A stretch of 24,524 nt of DNA from Cyanobium gracile_A (GCF_034931305.1 NZ_JAYGHY010000042.1:1-24524), one strand, 5' to 3'; positions 6,910 through 14,745 are shown, counted from the stretch's first letter. Notes: generated from the sequence alone by a model not told the origin. Numbers and translations: made by a program.

Positions 6910-9111
6910 ATGTGCCGTGGCGTCTGGGTGCCCCGTCTGATCCGTCTGCTGCTGGCCTTCCTGACCGCCTGTCTGCTGCCGCTGATGGGCCTGTCAACGG
7001 CGGCGCTCTCCGCCGGCCCGGGGGCGGCCCCCCCCGACCCGGGCCTGGCGGTCTACGTGCCCCTGGAGAGCCAACCCTTCCATGGCCAGTTGCTGGACCT
7101 GAAGCAGCAATGGACGGATGCGCCCCTCAACCAGGTGGTGGGGGACAGCCCGCGGGCCACCCTGCTCAACTTCTACGTGGTGATGGCCCAGGTGAGCCGC
7201 GATATCACCCGGATCGAGGCCAGGGCGGCGGCGACACCCGGGCTGTTCTGGTCGCGTGCGGTGCGCAACGAACTGGAGCTGATCGACAGCTACTTCACCG
7301 AAGCGGTGAAGGCTCTGGATGTGTCGGAGATCCCCCAGAGCATCCGGGCGGATTTCGCCGATGAATATGCCCTCAAGCTCAAGGTGATTCTTGATTACGT
7401 CTTCACCCATAGCCGCAAACCTTTCGAGATCCCTGATGCGGCTGGGATGAAGGCGTTGAACGAGGGACGGTTGAACCCCAGCGGCAGCTGGACGATCCCA
7501 GGCACCTCCATCACCCTGACGGATGAGGGGACAGAAGGGGTCCGTGATCGCGGCTACAGGTTCTCCGCCTTCACGGTGGCCCAGATCCCCAGTCTCTACG
7601 AGGAAATCAAGCATCAACGTGCGCCATCTGCCGGCGAGTCCAGCCTGCTGACGCCAGAGATCTATGACGCCTTCAGCCTCAGGCCCGGCCATATCCTGCC
7701 GCCCAAGTGGTATCTGAGCATTCCCGCTGGCTTCCGCCGCAGCGTGCTGGAGGCCCATCTCTGGGACCAGACCCTGTTCCAGATCGTGTTGGGCCTGTTG
7801 GCTCTGACGGCCTTCGCTGGGGTGCAGCTTCGCTTGGTACTGGCCCTTCTGGCCAGCTATCGGATGACCGAACGGGCCGCCAGCAGACCACTCACACCCA
7901 TGGCGGTCTGGCGCGTTGACAACATCGCCTGGCATCGGGTGCTGCTGGCGGGCGTGGCCCTGCCCATCACCCGACTGGTGGAACTGCTGCTGGATCACTA
8001 CGTCAACGTCACCGGCCTGCCGCTGCAGGTGCTGGTGTACCTGCTGTACACGCTCTACTTCTGCTGGGCGGGGTTGTTCAGTTTCTTCCTGATGGAGGCC
8101 CTCGGTCGCAGCCTGGCCGAGTGGATCACGATTCTGCGCGGACGGCGCAACGCCCTGCAGTTGAGCCGCATCAGCAATCTGGTGATGCCCATCTGCCGGG
8201 TGATGGGGGCCATCATCGGCATCTCCCTGATGTACCGGCTGCTGATCCTGCTGGGCTTGCCGGGCTCCACCGTGCTGGCCTTTTCCGCCGTACCCGGCCT
8301 GGCCATCGGCTTGGGGGCCTCGAAGCTGTTGGGCAATCTGTTCGCCGGTCTGTCGATCCAGACCGACCGCCCGTTGCGGGTGGGGGAGTTCTGCCGCATC
8401 GGCACCAATCTGGGCTTTGTCACCAAGATCGGCCTGCGCTCCCTGGAGCTGCAGACCCACGAAAGTCGCGTCACGATCCCCAATTCGGTCGTCGATGAGG
8501 AGACGATCGTCAACTACTCCCTGCGCTCGGATCAGGCGCAGGAGGCGGTGCTGCATGTCTTCGAGTTGCACCTTCCCCTGCCGGCCGACCTCACCCCCGA
8601 TCAGCTGGATGACCTGCTGCATTACGGCCGCTCCTACCTCACGGGGTTGCCGGGATTGACTGCTGCCCAGGTGTTCCTCGACCAGGACGCCGGCGATGGG
8701 GAGTTGCTGCTGCGCTGCTGCGGAGAGATCCAGGCCCCCAACTGGACCGACTACCTCAGCTTGCGGGAAGCGGTCCTGCTGCGACTGCGGCAGATCACGG
8801 ATCAGGTGATCCGCTCCCGGATGGTGATCGGGGTGGCCTACGACACCAGCCAGGAGCAACTGCAGCGCATCCCCGACCTGATCGCCTCGCTGTTCGATCA
8901 CGAACCCCTGGCCGCTTTCCGCTCCTGTCGCCTGTTGGCCATCAACGACTTCAGCTACGACTTCACCTACGACTACCGCTCCGCTCAGCCGACCTACGCG
9001 GCGTTCAAGGATGAGGTGGCCCGCCTCAACCGGGCCCTGCTGGCCCTGTTCGCTGCCGAAGGGATCGAGATCCCCTACCCCACCCAGGCGGAGATCCAGA
9101 TCGATGCCTGA
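6910..9111 (+). CDS. Large MscS-type mechanosensitive ion channel
   Basis: A 733-aa protein, much longer than E. coli MscS (286 aa). It has an N-terminal signal or anchor (residues about 8-32), then a roughly 250-residue mostly soluble region probably in the periplasm. About five membrane helices follow between residues 285 and 490. The last is the pore helix, with SAVPGLAIGLGASKLLGNL running into FAGLSIQTDRPLRVGEF, the MscS hallmark. A beta domain (TKIGLRSLELQT, then TIPNSVV) and a C-terminal cytoplasmic domain follow. MscS channels open under membrane tension and release osmolytes on osmotic downshock. The gene starts 18 bp after the ABC gene. Its stop is overlapped by the next start (ATGCCTGA), so it is part of the same transcription unit. 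Confidence 0.93.
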   Translation: MCRGVWVPRLIRLLLAFLTACLLPLMGLSTAALSAGPGAAPPDPGLAVYVPLESQPFHGQLLDLKQQWTDAPLNQVVGDSPRATLLNFYVVMAQVSRDITRIEARAAATPGLFWSRAVRNELELIDSYFTEAVKALDVSEIPQSIRADFADEYALKLKVILDYVFTHSRKPFEIPDAAGMKALNEGRLNPSGSWTIPGTSITLTDEGTEGVRDRGYRFSAFTVAQIPSLYEEIKHQRAPSAGESSLLTPEIYDAFSLRPGHILPPKWYLSIPAGFRRSVLEAHLWDQTLFQIVLGLLALTAFAGVQLRLVLALLASYRMTERAASRPLTPMAVWRVDNIAWHRVLLAGVALPITRLVELLLDHYVNVTGLPLQVLVYLLYTLYFCWAGLFSFFLMEALGRSLAEWITILRGRRNALQLSRISNLVMPICRVMGAIIGISLMYRLLILLGLPGSTVLAFSAVPGLAIGLGASKLLGNLFAGLSIQTDRPLRVGEFCRIGTNLGFVTKIGLRSLELQTHESRVTIPNSVVDEETIVNYSLRSDQAQEAVLHVFELHLPLPADLTPDQLDDLLHYGRSYLTGLPGLTAAQVFLDQDAGDGELLLRCCGEIQAPNWTDYLSLREAVLLRLRQITDQVIRSRMVIGVAYDTSQEQLQRIPDLIASLFDHEPLAAFRSCRLLAINDFSYDFTYDYRSAQPTYAAFKDEVARLNRALLALFAAEGIEIPYPTQAEIQIDA

Positions 9112-9673
9112 CTGCGTTCTCAACACCCTGGCGGGCTGTGGCCTGGTGATCGCTGCCTATCCCCGCTTCAGGTACGACGCCCGTGGGGGCGGGGGCCCGG
9201 GGTGGCTCACCGACGGGGACAGCACCGGTTCGCAGCGGCTCCGTTTCGACCCCGCTGCTCTGAACATCCCGCCGCTCAACTGGCGCACCACCCGGTTCCT
9301 GGGCCTGCCGTTGCCCCCTGGGCTGCAGATCACCATCCATCCTGAGCGGCTCGAGGGGAGCCTCGATGGGGCCACCGGAGCGATGGCGTTGCGGTTCAAC
9401 GCCCGCTTCCGTTTCGCCATCGGCTCGCTCTACCGGGCACCGGATCTGATCGTCGACACAACGCTCAGCACCGGTTCGGTGCAGGGTCGCCGCCACCAGG
9501 CCACAGGCCAGCCCCTCGATGGCGACGGCCTGGCGCAGCTGGTGGGGGTGGCCACCATCGCCCCCAGTGGCGATCCTTTCCTCGACCGGTTCCTGGGTCT
9601 GCCCGACGAGGCCCTGGCGCTGCTGCGCTGTCGGTTCGGTCCGCTGGCGCCGGCGGGCCGGGACTTACCTTGA
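9104..9673 (+). CDS. Conserved-looking protein of unknown function, 189 aa
   Basis: I do not recognise this 189-aa protein. It has a mildly hydrophobic start (TLAGCGLVIAAYPRF), then a beta-rich body with repeated turns and alternating hydrophobic residues (LQITIHPERLEGSLD, ALRFNARFRFAIGSLY, LIVDTTLSTGSV). The pattern suggests a lipid-binding or sandwich-like fold outside or at the membrane, but no catalytic motif is visible. The ATG at 9104 overlaps the MscS stop by eight bases, and the stop at 9671-9673 overlaps a possible TTG start of the next gene. Position and overlaps place it in the rimK-ABC-mscS operon. The function is unknown. Confidence 0.75.
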   Translation: MPDCVLNTLAGCGLVIAAYPRFRYDARGGGGPGWLTDGDSTGSQRLRFDPAALNIPPLNWRTTRFLGLPLPPGLQITIHPERLEGSLDGATGAMALRFNARFRFAIGSLYRAPDLIVDTTLSTGSVQGRRHQATGQPLDGDGLAQLVGVATIAPSGDPFLDRFLGLPDEALALLRCRFGPLAPAGRDLP

Positions 9674-9696
9674 CCCCCTCGACGCCTGCTGCCGCC

Positions 9697-10311
9697 ATGC
9701 ATCCCCTGCCGTTGCATCTTGGCCCGGGCAGTGATCTGCGCGCCAGCCTCGAGCAGCTGGGGACCCAGGCCGGCGCCTCCGGGTTCGTGCTGGGGGTGGT
9801 CGGCGACCTCTCCCAGGCGGCCTTCCAGTGCCCGGGCCAGGCCGAACCCACCGTGCTGCAGGGTCACCTGGAGATCATCACCCTGCAGGGCACCGTGGCG
9901 CCCCAGGGGGTGCACCTGCACCTCAGCCTGTCCGATGGCGAGTGCCAGGTGTGGGGCGGCCACCTCGAGCACGGCAGCCTGGTGCTCAGGGGCGCCGACC
10001 TGCTGGTGGGCTTCCTGCCCACCGACGCACCCCAGGAGCCAGTGACCGCGGCGGCCACCCCCGCCCAGCCGCGGGTGGAGATCGCCGTGGGCAGCGGCTG
10101 CCCCTTTTCGGCCCGGGCCCTGCGCATGCTGCGCACCCTCGGCATCCCCCACACGGTGCAGCTGGCCGACGACGAGGGCGTCCGTCAGGAGGTCGCCCAA
10201 CGCAGCGGCGGCCGCTCCATGCCCCAGGTGTTCATCGATGGCCAGCCCATCGGCGGCTACGACGCCCTGGCCGATCTGCACGGCCGCGGCGCCCTCGACC
10301 ATCTGCGCTGA
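9697..10311 (+). CDS. PPC/DUF296 domain fused to a glutaredoxin domain
   Basis: A 204-aa two-domain protein. Residues 1 to about 108 resemble the PPC (DUF296) fold: HPLPLHLGPGSDLRASLEQL, a VVGDLSQAAF segment, GHLEIITLQGTV, and QVWGGHL. This domain occurs in plant AT-hook proteins and in stand-alone bacterial trimers. After a Pro/Ala linker, residues about 127-204 form a glutaredoxin: GSGCPFSARA with Cys135, the cis-Pro motif SMPQVFI, and GGYDAL. The active site is CPFS, with a single Cys where classical dithiol glutaredoxins have CPYC. I chose the ATG at 9697 because the PPC domain begins there; a TTG at 9670 overlaps the previous stop (TTGA) and would add nine residues. It is the last gene of the five-gene set and converges on msrA 12 bp away. 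Confidence 0.85.
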   Translation: MHPLPLHLGPGSDLRASLEQLGTQAGASGFVLGVVGDLSQAAFQCPGQAEPTVLQGHLEIITLQGTVAPQGVHLHLSLSDGECQVWGGHLEHGSLVLRGADLLVGFLPTDAPQEPVTAAATPAQPRVEIAVGSGCPFSARALRMLRTLGIPHTVQLADDEGVRQEVAQRSGGRSMPQVFIDGQPIGGYDALADLHGRGALDHLR

Positions 10312-10323
10312 GGGCGACCCCAC

Positions 10324-11025
10324 CTAGCGGGCCAGCTCCGGAAACTGCGTCTTCAACCGGGCCACCTTCGGCTGGTCGTGGATCACGACGTAGGGGTGGG
10401 CCGGGTTGCGGGCGACGAAGTCCTGGTGGTAGGCCTCGGCGGGGGTGAAGCCCCGCCACTCCTCCACCGTGGTGGCGATCGGCCGCGGCAGCGCGCCGGA
10501 GCGGTTCAGCTGGGCGATGTAGGCCGCGGCCACCCGTCGCTGCTCAGGGTCGGTGGGGAAGATCGCCGAGCGGTACTGGGAACCCACATCCGGACCCTGG
10601 CGGTTCAGCTCGGTGGGATCGTGGGCGACGGAGAAAAACACTTTCAGCAGCTGGCCGTAGCTCACCCTGGCCGGGTCATAGGAAATGCGGATGCCCTCGG
10701 CGTGGCCGGTGCCGCCGCCACTGACGCGGTCGTAGGCGGCGGTGGCCGGGCTGCCGCCGGTGTAGCCGGTCACCACCTCGGTGACCCCTTTCACGTGCTC
10801 GAACACCGCCTCCATGCCCCAGAAGCAACCGCCTGCCAGTACCGCCGTGGCGCGTGGGCCAGCCGCCAGGGTGAGCCCTGTGGCCGGATCGGGCAGGCTG
10901 GCGGCCACGGCGCTGGAGGCTCCCAGGCGGGGCACAAGGCCCGGCGCGATCAGCGGTATCGCCAGCAGGCTGGCGGCCAGGGCCGAGAGGGCGGCGGCTG
11001 TGTTGAGGCGCGGCGACAGTCGCAT
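10324..11025 (-). CDS. msrA: Peptide-methionine (S)-S-oxide reductase MsrA, single-cysteine, apparently exported
   Basis: A 233-aa protein. Residues 1-42 look like a signal peptide or membrane anchor (basic start, Ala/Leu-rich core, AVAAS near the end). The catalytic domain from about residue 58 has the GGCFWG active site (nucleophile Cys67), TGYTGG, HAEGIRISYDP, FFSVAHDPT, RQGPDVGSQYRS and AEAYHQDF. MsrA reduces the S epimer of methionine sulfoxide in proteins. Cys67 is the only Cys in the protein, so the usual C-terminal resolving cysteines are missing and the enzyme must be recycled by an external thiol or glutaredoxin. The signal peptide implies work in the periplasm or thylakoid lumen. 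It is convergent with the PPC-glutaredoxin gene (12-bp gap), and the ATG at 11025 is 86 bp from the divergent small gene. Confidence 0.92.
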   Translation of the reverse strand: MRLSPRLNTAAALSALAASLLAIPLIAPGLVPRLGASSAVAASLPDPATGLTLAAGPRATAVLAGGCFWGMEAVFEHVKGVTEVVTGYTGGSPATAAYDRVSGGGTGHAEGIRISYDPARVSYGQLLKVFFSVAHDPTELNRQGPDVGSQYRSAIFPTDPEQRRVAAAYIAQLNRSGALPRPIATTVEEWRGFTPAEAYHQDFVARNPAHPYVVIHDQPKVARLKTQFPELAR

Positions 11026-11111
11026 CGGGGGAAACGCGGTGGATGGTTGGACTACCGGCCAGGACCCCCAGCGGATTCCCCCTTAAGGTCGATCAGAGCG
11101 AAGGAACGTCC

Positions 11112-11393
11112 ATGGCAGCCCGCCTCGCGATCGGCCCGGTGGACGTGAGTCCCGAGGTGCGCGAGTGGGTGGATCGTGAAACGCTGCAGCGCCTGGTGGC
11201 CCGCCACCGCCGCGGCGACTGGGGCGTGGTGGATGCCCGCGATGCACGGGACAACACCATCGCGGCCTACCGCCAGCAGGGTTCGCTGCGCAGCGTCTTT
11301 GATCTCGGCCAGGGCTTGCAGGTGTGGATCCTCACCCATGATCTCGGCACCGACCAGCTGCACACCCTGGTGCTGTTGCCCAGCGACGAGTAG
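11112..11393 (+). CDS. Small soluble protein resembling plasmid-type 90-aa proteins
   Basis: A 93-aa protein with a RHRRGDWGVVDARDARDN core followed by alternating segments SLRSVFDLGQGLQVWILT and a final LHTLVLLPSDE. The order (RHxxGDWGxxD, then a strand ending VWIxT, then TLLLP) resembles a family of roughly 90-aa proteins of unknown function often seen on plasmids and near mobile elements, but this is from memory. The ATG at 11112 has AAGGA eight bases upstream. It is divergent from msrA and has about 50 bp to the next possible gene. No catalytic motif is visible. Confidence 0.65.
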   Translation: MAARLAIGPVDVSPEVREWVDRETLQRLVARHRRGDWGVVDARDARDNTIAAYRQQGSLRSVFDLGQGLQVWILTHDLGTDQLHTLVLLPSDE

Positions 11394-11400
11394 GCCCCCG

Positions 11401-11420
11401 GAGTGCTCTGTTGGGCACTC
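11401..11420 (+). terminator. Weak hairpin after the 93-aa gene
   Basis: GAGTGC and GCACTC form a six-base stem around an eight-base loop, starting eight bases after the stop codon at 11391-11393. The following sequence is TTCATTCT, with no true U tract, so it is a weak terminator candidate. Confidence 0.3.
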
Positions 11421-11442
11421 TTCATTCTGGAGGAGCCGAAGA

Positions 11443-11790
11443 ATGGCAAGACTCTCTCACATTGAACAGGCTGAACTCGCCAGGCTATCGCTGATGTCCG
11501 GCAGGCGCACCTGGCAACATCTTCAGGCTTGCATGACGCGCTTCTTTTCCCTCATCGAGGATGTTCTTCCCCTTTTCCCAGGCTTCAGTATGTACAGGTT
11601 GGCACCGTCTTTATATTTTCTTTCGTCTGCTTGTGTTGCCTTGCCTCTGGACGGGGCCGTGAGATGTCGTAAAAGAGGGTCGCACGCTGTCGGGGGCCTG
11701 GAACATGATCGAGCTTCCGCAGCCCAGGCGACAGTCCCAGTCCTGGCCCCAGGGGATGTCGCGCCTTTGCTCCGAGGCACGACCAGCTGA
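11443..11790 (+). CDS. Possible small protein of unknown function, 115 aa (low support)
   Basis: The ATG at 11443 has an excellent Shine-Dalgarno (GGAGGA eight bases upstream) and opens a 115-codon frame beginning MARLSHIEQAELARLSLMSG. The first 40 residues read like a helical protein with a charged start, and a hydrophobic LAPSLYFLSSACVALPL stretch follows. The C-terminal part is Arg-, Ala- and Pro-rich and looks less protein-like, so the end may be degenerate. No homologous family is recognised. The main support is the ribosome binding site. It could instead be a decayed gene or a leader. Confidence 0.35.
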   Translation: MARLSHIEQAELARLSLMSGRRTWQHLQACMTRFFSLIEDVLPLFPGFSMYRLAPSLYFLSSACVALPLDGAVRCRKRGSHAVGGLEHDRASAAQATVPVLAPGDVAPLLRGTTS

Positions 11791-12215
11791 AACACCCCTC
11801 ACCGGAGTGGGGTGGTCGCAGGCTGACGAGCTCGCTGCCCTTGAGACCGTCTGGGAGAGCCTCTGCCAGGACGCGGCGAGTGCCGGGACATCGCTCCAGT
11901 TACCCAGCCTCTCCAGTCCCCTCCAGCCGCCTGTCGGCGGCCAGCGTCCCCTGCGCCAGCGAAATCGCCTGGCTGAGGTGTCCCTGCGCTTGGCCTCCTG
12001 AGCTTTTCTTGTTCTTTCTCAATCCTTCGTGGTGAAGGATTGTATGGATCTTCCTCCGCTCGCTGAGCGCTGTAACGATTCGCGTTTCTTCGCTCTGAAT
12101 CCAGTAAGAATCGCGGCTTGACATCGCCGGCGGGAAAGTCCTCCTGAGGAGCTCTTTTCATCCTGCTCCTGCCCATGGCGATGCTCTTCTCTCTGCCCTT
12201 TGCGTTGTTTTTCCC
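11791..12215. other. Gene-poor region and possible long leader of the linker gene
   Basis: About 425 bp lie between the uncertain 115-aa frame and the phycobilisome linker start. Short open frames exist on both strands (for example plus 11705-12001, starting just inside the previous frame), but none looks convincing. The stretch holds a strong 9-bp stem-loop at 12020-12042 and a short palindrome, CTCCTGAGGAG, at 12141-12151 followed by CTCTTTTC. It most likely carries the promoter and a long 5' untranslated region of the linker gene. No Shine-Dalgarno is seen close to the linker ATG. Confidence 0.45.
12020..12042 (+). promoter_or_regulatory. Perfect 9-bp stem-loop in the linker leader
   Basis: CAATCCTTC and GAAGGATTG pair perfectly over nine bases around the loop GTGGT, about 175 bp upstream of the linker ATG. 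No U tract follows on the plus strand. It may be an mRNA-stability or regulatory hairpin. On the minus strand it is followed by an A/G-rich run, so terminator function there is also unlikely. Confidence 0.4.
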
Positions 12216-13151
12216 ATGGCCCTGGTCCAAGCCCCTTCCCTTGGCATTGAGCGTTTCGCGGATGATCGCAACAAGGAGAACTGGTCAAAGGCGTCGCCGC
12301 AGGATCGTGATGGCATCCTCAGGCTGGTCTATCAGCAGGTGCTGGGCCAGCAGTATGTGATGCAGAATGAGCGCCTAGTTGGTGCTGAATCTCTCTTCCG
12401 AAACGGTTACCTCACCGTTCAGGAATTTGTGCGCACGCTCGCCAAAAGCGGGCTCTATCGCTCCCGTTTCTTCGAATCCTGCAACCCCTACCGCTTCATC
12501 GAGCTCAACCACAAGCATCTGCTCGGCCGGGCACCCCACAACAAGGCCGAGATGCTGCACCACTTCACGATCCTGCAGGAGCACGGCTACGACGCTGAGA
12601 TTGATTCCTACATCGACAGCCCCGAGTATCAGGAGCGCTTCGGCTCCGATGTGGTGCCCTATCTCCACGGCTGGGACTATTCCGCCGGCCACCAGGGTCA
12701 GCAGTTCTCCTGGCTGATGCAGCTGGCCGGTGGGGCTGCCGCTTCGGTGAAAGGCGACAGCGCCGGCACCCGCTTCAAGCTCGGCCGGGCCCTGCACCAG
12801 GATCGGGCTGTGACGGTGTCGGTGAAGAGTCCCCGTTTCAGCGGTGAATCCTTCTTCCAGGCCAATGTTGGCCAAGGCGGCTCCAGGGTCGATGGACCGG
12901 TGTCCCGTAACGGCCAGCCCACCGATCCCTCCCGCGGCCACCGCGAGGAAGCCCTGGTGGTGTCGGCCGGCGTGCGTGGCACCAGCGGCTCCAGTGGCCG
13001 GGTGGCCACCATCACCGCCACCGGGCTGGTGAACAACGCCGTGGTGCGCAGCGGCTCCTACGTGATGCGGGTGCCCTACAGCCGCATGAACGAGGCCCTG
13101 CAGCGGGTGCAGCGTCTCGGCGGCCGGGTGGTGCGCGTCAGCGTCAACTGA
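12216..13151 (+). CDS. Phycobilisome rod linker polypeptide (PBS linker domain plus CpcD-like domain)
   Basis: A 311-aa protein. Residues about 20-150 are the PBS linker domain: ILRLVYQQVLGQQYVM, NERLVGAESLFRNGYLTVQEFVRTLAKS, ELNHKHLLGRAP and GYDAEIDSYIDSPEYQERFG, ending VVPYLHGWDYSAG. Residues about 258-311 are a CpcD-like capping domain, ending YVMRVPYSRMNEALQRV and GGRVVRVSVN. This two-domain architecture belongs to rod linkers (CpcC, CpeC and relatives) that stack phycocyanin or phycoerythrin hexamers and tune energy transfer toward the core. I cannot say which phycobiliprotein it binds. It stands alone here with no phycobiliprotein genes beside it. The ATG at 12216 begins right at the expected N-terminus, though no Shine-Dalgarno is seen. 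It converges on crtD with a 16-bp gap. Confidence 0.92.
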   Translation: MALVQAPSLGIERFADDRNKENWSKASPQDRDGILRLVYQQVLGQQYVMQNERLVGAESLFRNGYLTVQEFVRTLAKSGLYRSRFFESCNPYRFIELNHKHLLGRAPHNKAEMLHHFTILQEHGYDAEIDSYIDSPEYQERFGSDVVPYLHGWDYSAGHQGQQFSWLMQLAGGAAASVKGDSAGTRFKLGRALHQDRAVTVSVKSPRFSGESFFQANVGQGGSRVDGPVSRNGQPTDPSRGHREEALVVSAGVRGTSGSSGRVATITATGLVNNAVVRSGSYVMRVPYSRMNEALQRVQRLGGRVVRVSVN

Positions 13152-13167
13152 GTCAGTGCCCGGGGGG

Positions 13168-14745
13168 TCAGGGCCGCAGGTCCACCCCCCTTTGGGCCAG
13201 CAACTGGCGGCAGGCCATCAGGGCCGAGAGGCTCACCCCGGCGGTGCCCTCGCCGGGGTGGATGGCATCGCCGCAGAGCCACAGGCCCGCCAGGGGAGTG
13301 CGGCTGGCCAGGCCGAAGGGCCCGAACCGGCTGGGGTGCTGGCCCAGGCCACCGACATAGCCCATGGGTCTGCCTGTCCAGCCGGCAAAGCCCCGGGGGG
13401 TGGACAACTCCCCGTGCAGCCAGTCGTCAGGCCCCACCCCCAGCAGTTGTTCCAGGCCCCTCTGAATCGAGGCCATCGCCTGCTGCTTGCGGGCCTGATA
13501 GTCGGCCTCCTCCGCGCCGAACCAGGGGTGGACCGGGGTGAACACGCTGGCAATCACCGTGGCCCGCCCGGCGGGAGCCCGGCCATCCCCCTCCTGGCTG
13601 ATCGAGACGAACAAGGAGCCCGGTTCCGGGGCCGCCAGCTGCAGGTGGCTGGGGCACTCCGGCGGCAGCTTGTTGCGATCGATGGCCCCGTAGAACACCA
13701 GGGCCCCGCTGGGTTCGTGCAGACTCTCAAGCCGCCGGCGGTAGCCGGCCGGCAGGGCGTCCCCCAGCAGGGCCGGCAGGCTCTGGGGGGGCAGCGTGAC
13801 CACCACCTCGGTGGCTTCCAGGCTGAAATCGGACTCCGGAGAACGGGGATCCCCGGGGCGTGCGGTGCGTCGCCGGCCCGTGATCTGCCAGCACTTGTCT
13901 GGCTGAACGGGCGGCCGCAGCCGTTCGACGCGATGCCGCAGCCGCAGCCGACCACCGTGCTGCTTCAGCGCCTGCTCGAGGCTGTCGCTGAGGGCCTGCA
14001 TCGAACCCTCCAAGTGCCAGAGGCCCAGTGGTTCCTGCACCATCGCCAGCACCGTGGCCCCGTAGAGCGCGGCCGTGCGATCCGCTGGCTCCTGGGAGTA
14101 AAGCTTCAGCTGCAGATCGAGGAAGCGCCGCAGCCGCCCGTTGGCGGCGCAGCCGGTGAGCTGCATCAGGTCGGCCACGGTGGCGGTGGTGAACAGACCG
14201 CTGGCCAGCGTGCCTGGCCCCACCGCCCCCAGCAGCTGACCCAGATCCCACCAGGTGCGCGGCGGCAGGACCGGATCCTGGGAGGCGAAGGCCCAGTTGG
14301 CCCGGTGCAAAGCGTCGCAGAGGGCCCAGAAGCGAGCACTGCCGGGGAACTGCCTCAGCCGCTCCTGGTGCCAGCGCTCCGGGTCGCGCCAGATCGACAC
14401 CGGTGGGCGGCCATCGGCCAGATCCACCACACAGCCGGGATCGAGCGGTACGGCGGCCGGCGGCGCCACCCCGAGATGGCGGAACAGCCGCGCATGGATG
14501 CCGGCGGGGGCGCCGTCACTGTTCTCCAGCCCCGCCACCTGGGTGGCCCCCACGTCAAACACATAGGGCCCGCGCCAAAAGGTGCCGGCACAGCCGCCGC
14601 TCTGGCGATGGGCCTCGAGCAGCTCCACCTGGAGCCCCTGTTTCGCCAGCAGGGCCGCCGCCGTGAGGCCGGCGATGCCGGCGCCCACCACCGCCACGTC
14701 TGTCCTGGCCCCATCGCTGGTCTTCAAGGCGGCCCGGACGCGCAA
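13168..14745 (-). CDS. crtD: FAD-dependent carotenoid oxidoreductase, probable C-3',4' desaturase CrtD
   Basis: A 525-aa protein of the CrtI/CrtD/CrtH-type amine-oxidase-fold family. The FAD-binding Rossmann motif VVGAGIAGLTAA is at residues 19-30, followed by a LLEAHRQSGGCAGTF segment and FDVGATQVAGLE, which is characteristic of cyanobacterial CrtD. Further matching segments are VSIWRDPERWHQERLRQFPGS, RFLDLQLKLYSQEPAD and GSMQALSDSLEQAL, and the C-terminal FAD motif GLWLCGDAIHPGEGTAGV. CrtD introduces the 3',4' double bond in myxoxanthophyll-type carotenoid synthesis. The carotene isomerase CrtH is the closest alternative, but the internal motifs fit CrtD better. The start is uncertain: TTG at 14745 gives 525 aa, while a GTG 16 codons later, just before the VVGAG motif, is a shorter option. 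Confidence 0.85.
   Translation of the reverse strand: MRVRAALKTSDGARTDVAVVGAGIAGLTAAALLAKQGLQVELLEAHRQSGGCAGTFWRGPYVFDVGATQVAGLENSDGAPAGIHARLFRHLGVAPPAAVPLDPGCVVDLADGRPPVSIWRDPERWHQERLRQFPGSARFWALCDALHRANWAFASQDPVLPPRTWWDLGQLLGAVGPGTLASGLFTTATVADLMQLTGCAANGRLRRFLDLQLKLYSQEPADRTAALYGATVLAMVQEPLGLWHLEGSMQALSDSLEQALKQHGGRLRLRHRVERLRPPVQPDKCWQITGRRRTARPGDPRSPESDFSLEATEVVVTLPPQSLPALLGDALPAGYRRRLESLHEPSGALVFYGAIDRNKLPPECPSHLQLAAPEPGSLFVSISQEGDGRAPAGRATVIASVFTPVHPWFGAEEADYQARKQQAMASIQRGLEQLLGVGPDDWLHGELSTPRGFAGWTGRPMGYVGGLGQHPSRFGPFGLASRTPLAGLWLCGDAIHPGEGTAGVSLSALMACRQLLAQRGVDLRP

Noticed and set aside
6994..9126. A 710-codon minus-strand frame opposite mscS
   Set aside because: Composition is shadow-like and mscS has clear family motifs on the plus strand.
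12141..12151. CTCCTGAGGAG palindrome as a terminator before the linker
   Set aside because: The stem is only four to five base pairs and the T tract is weak and broken.
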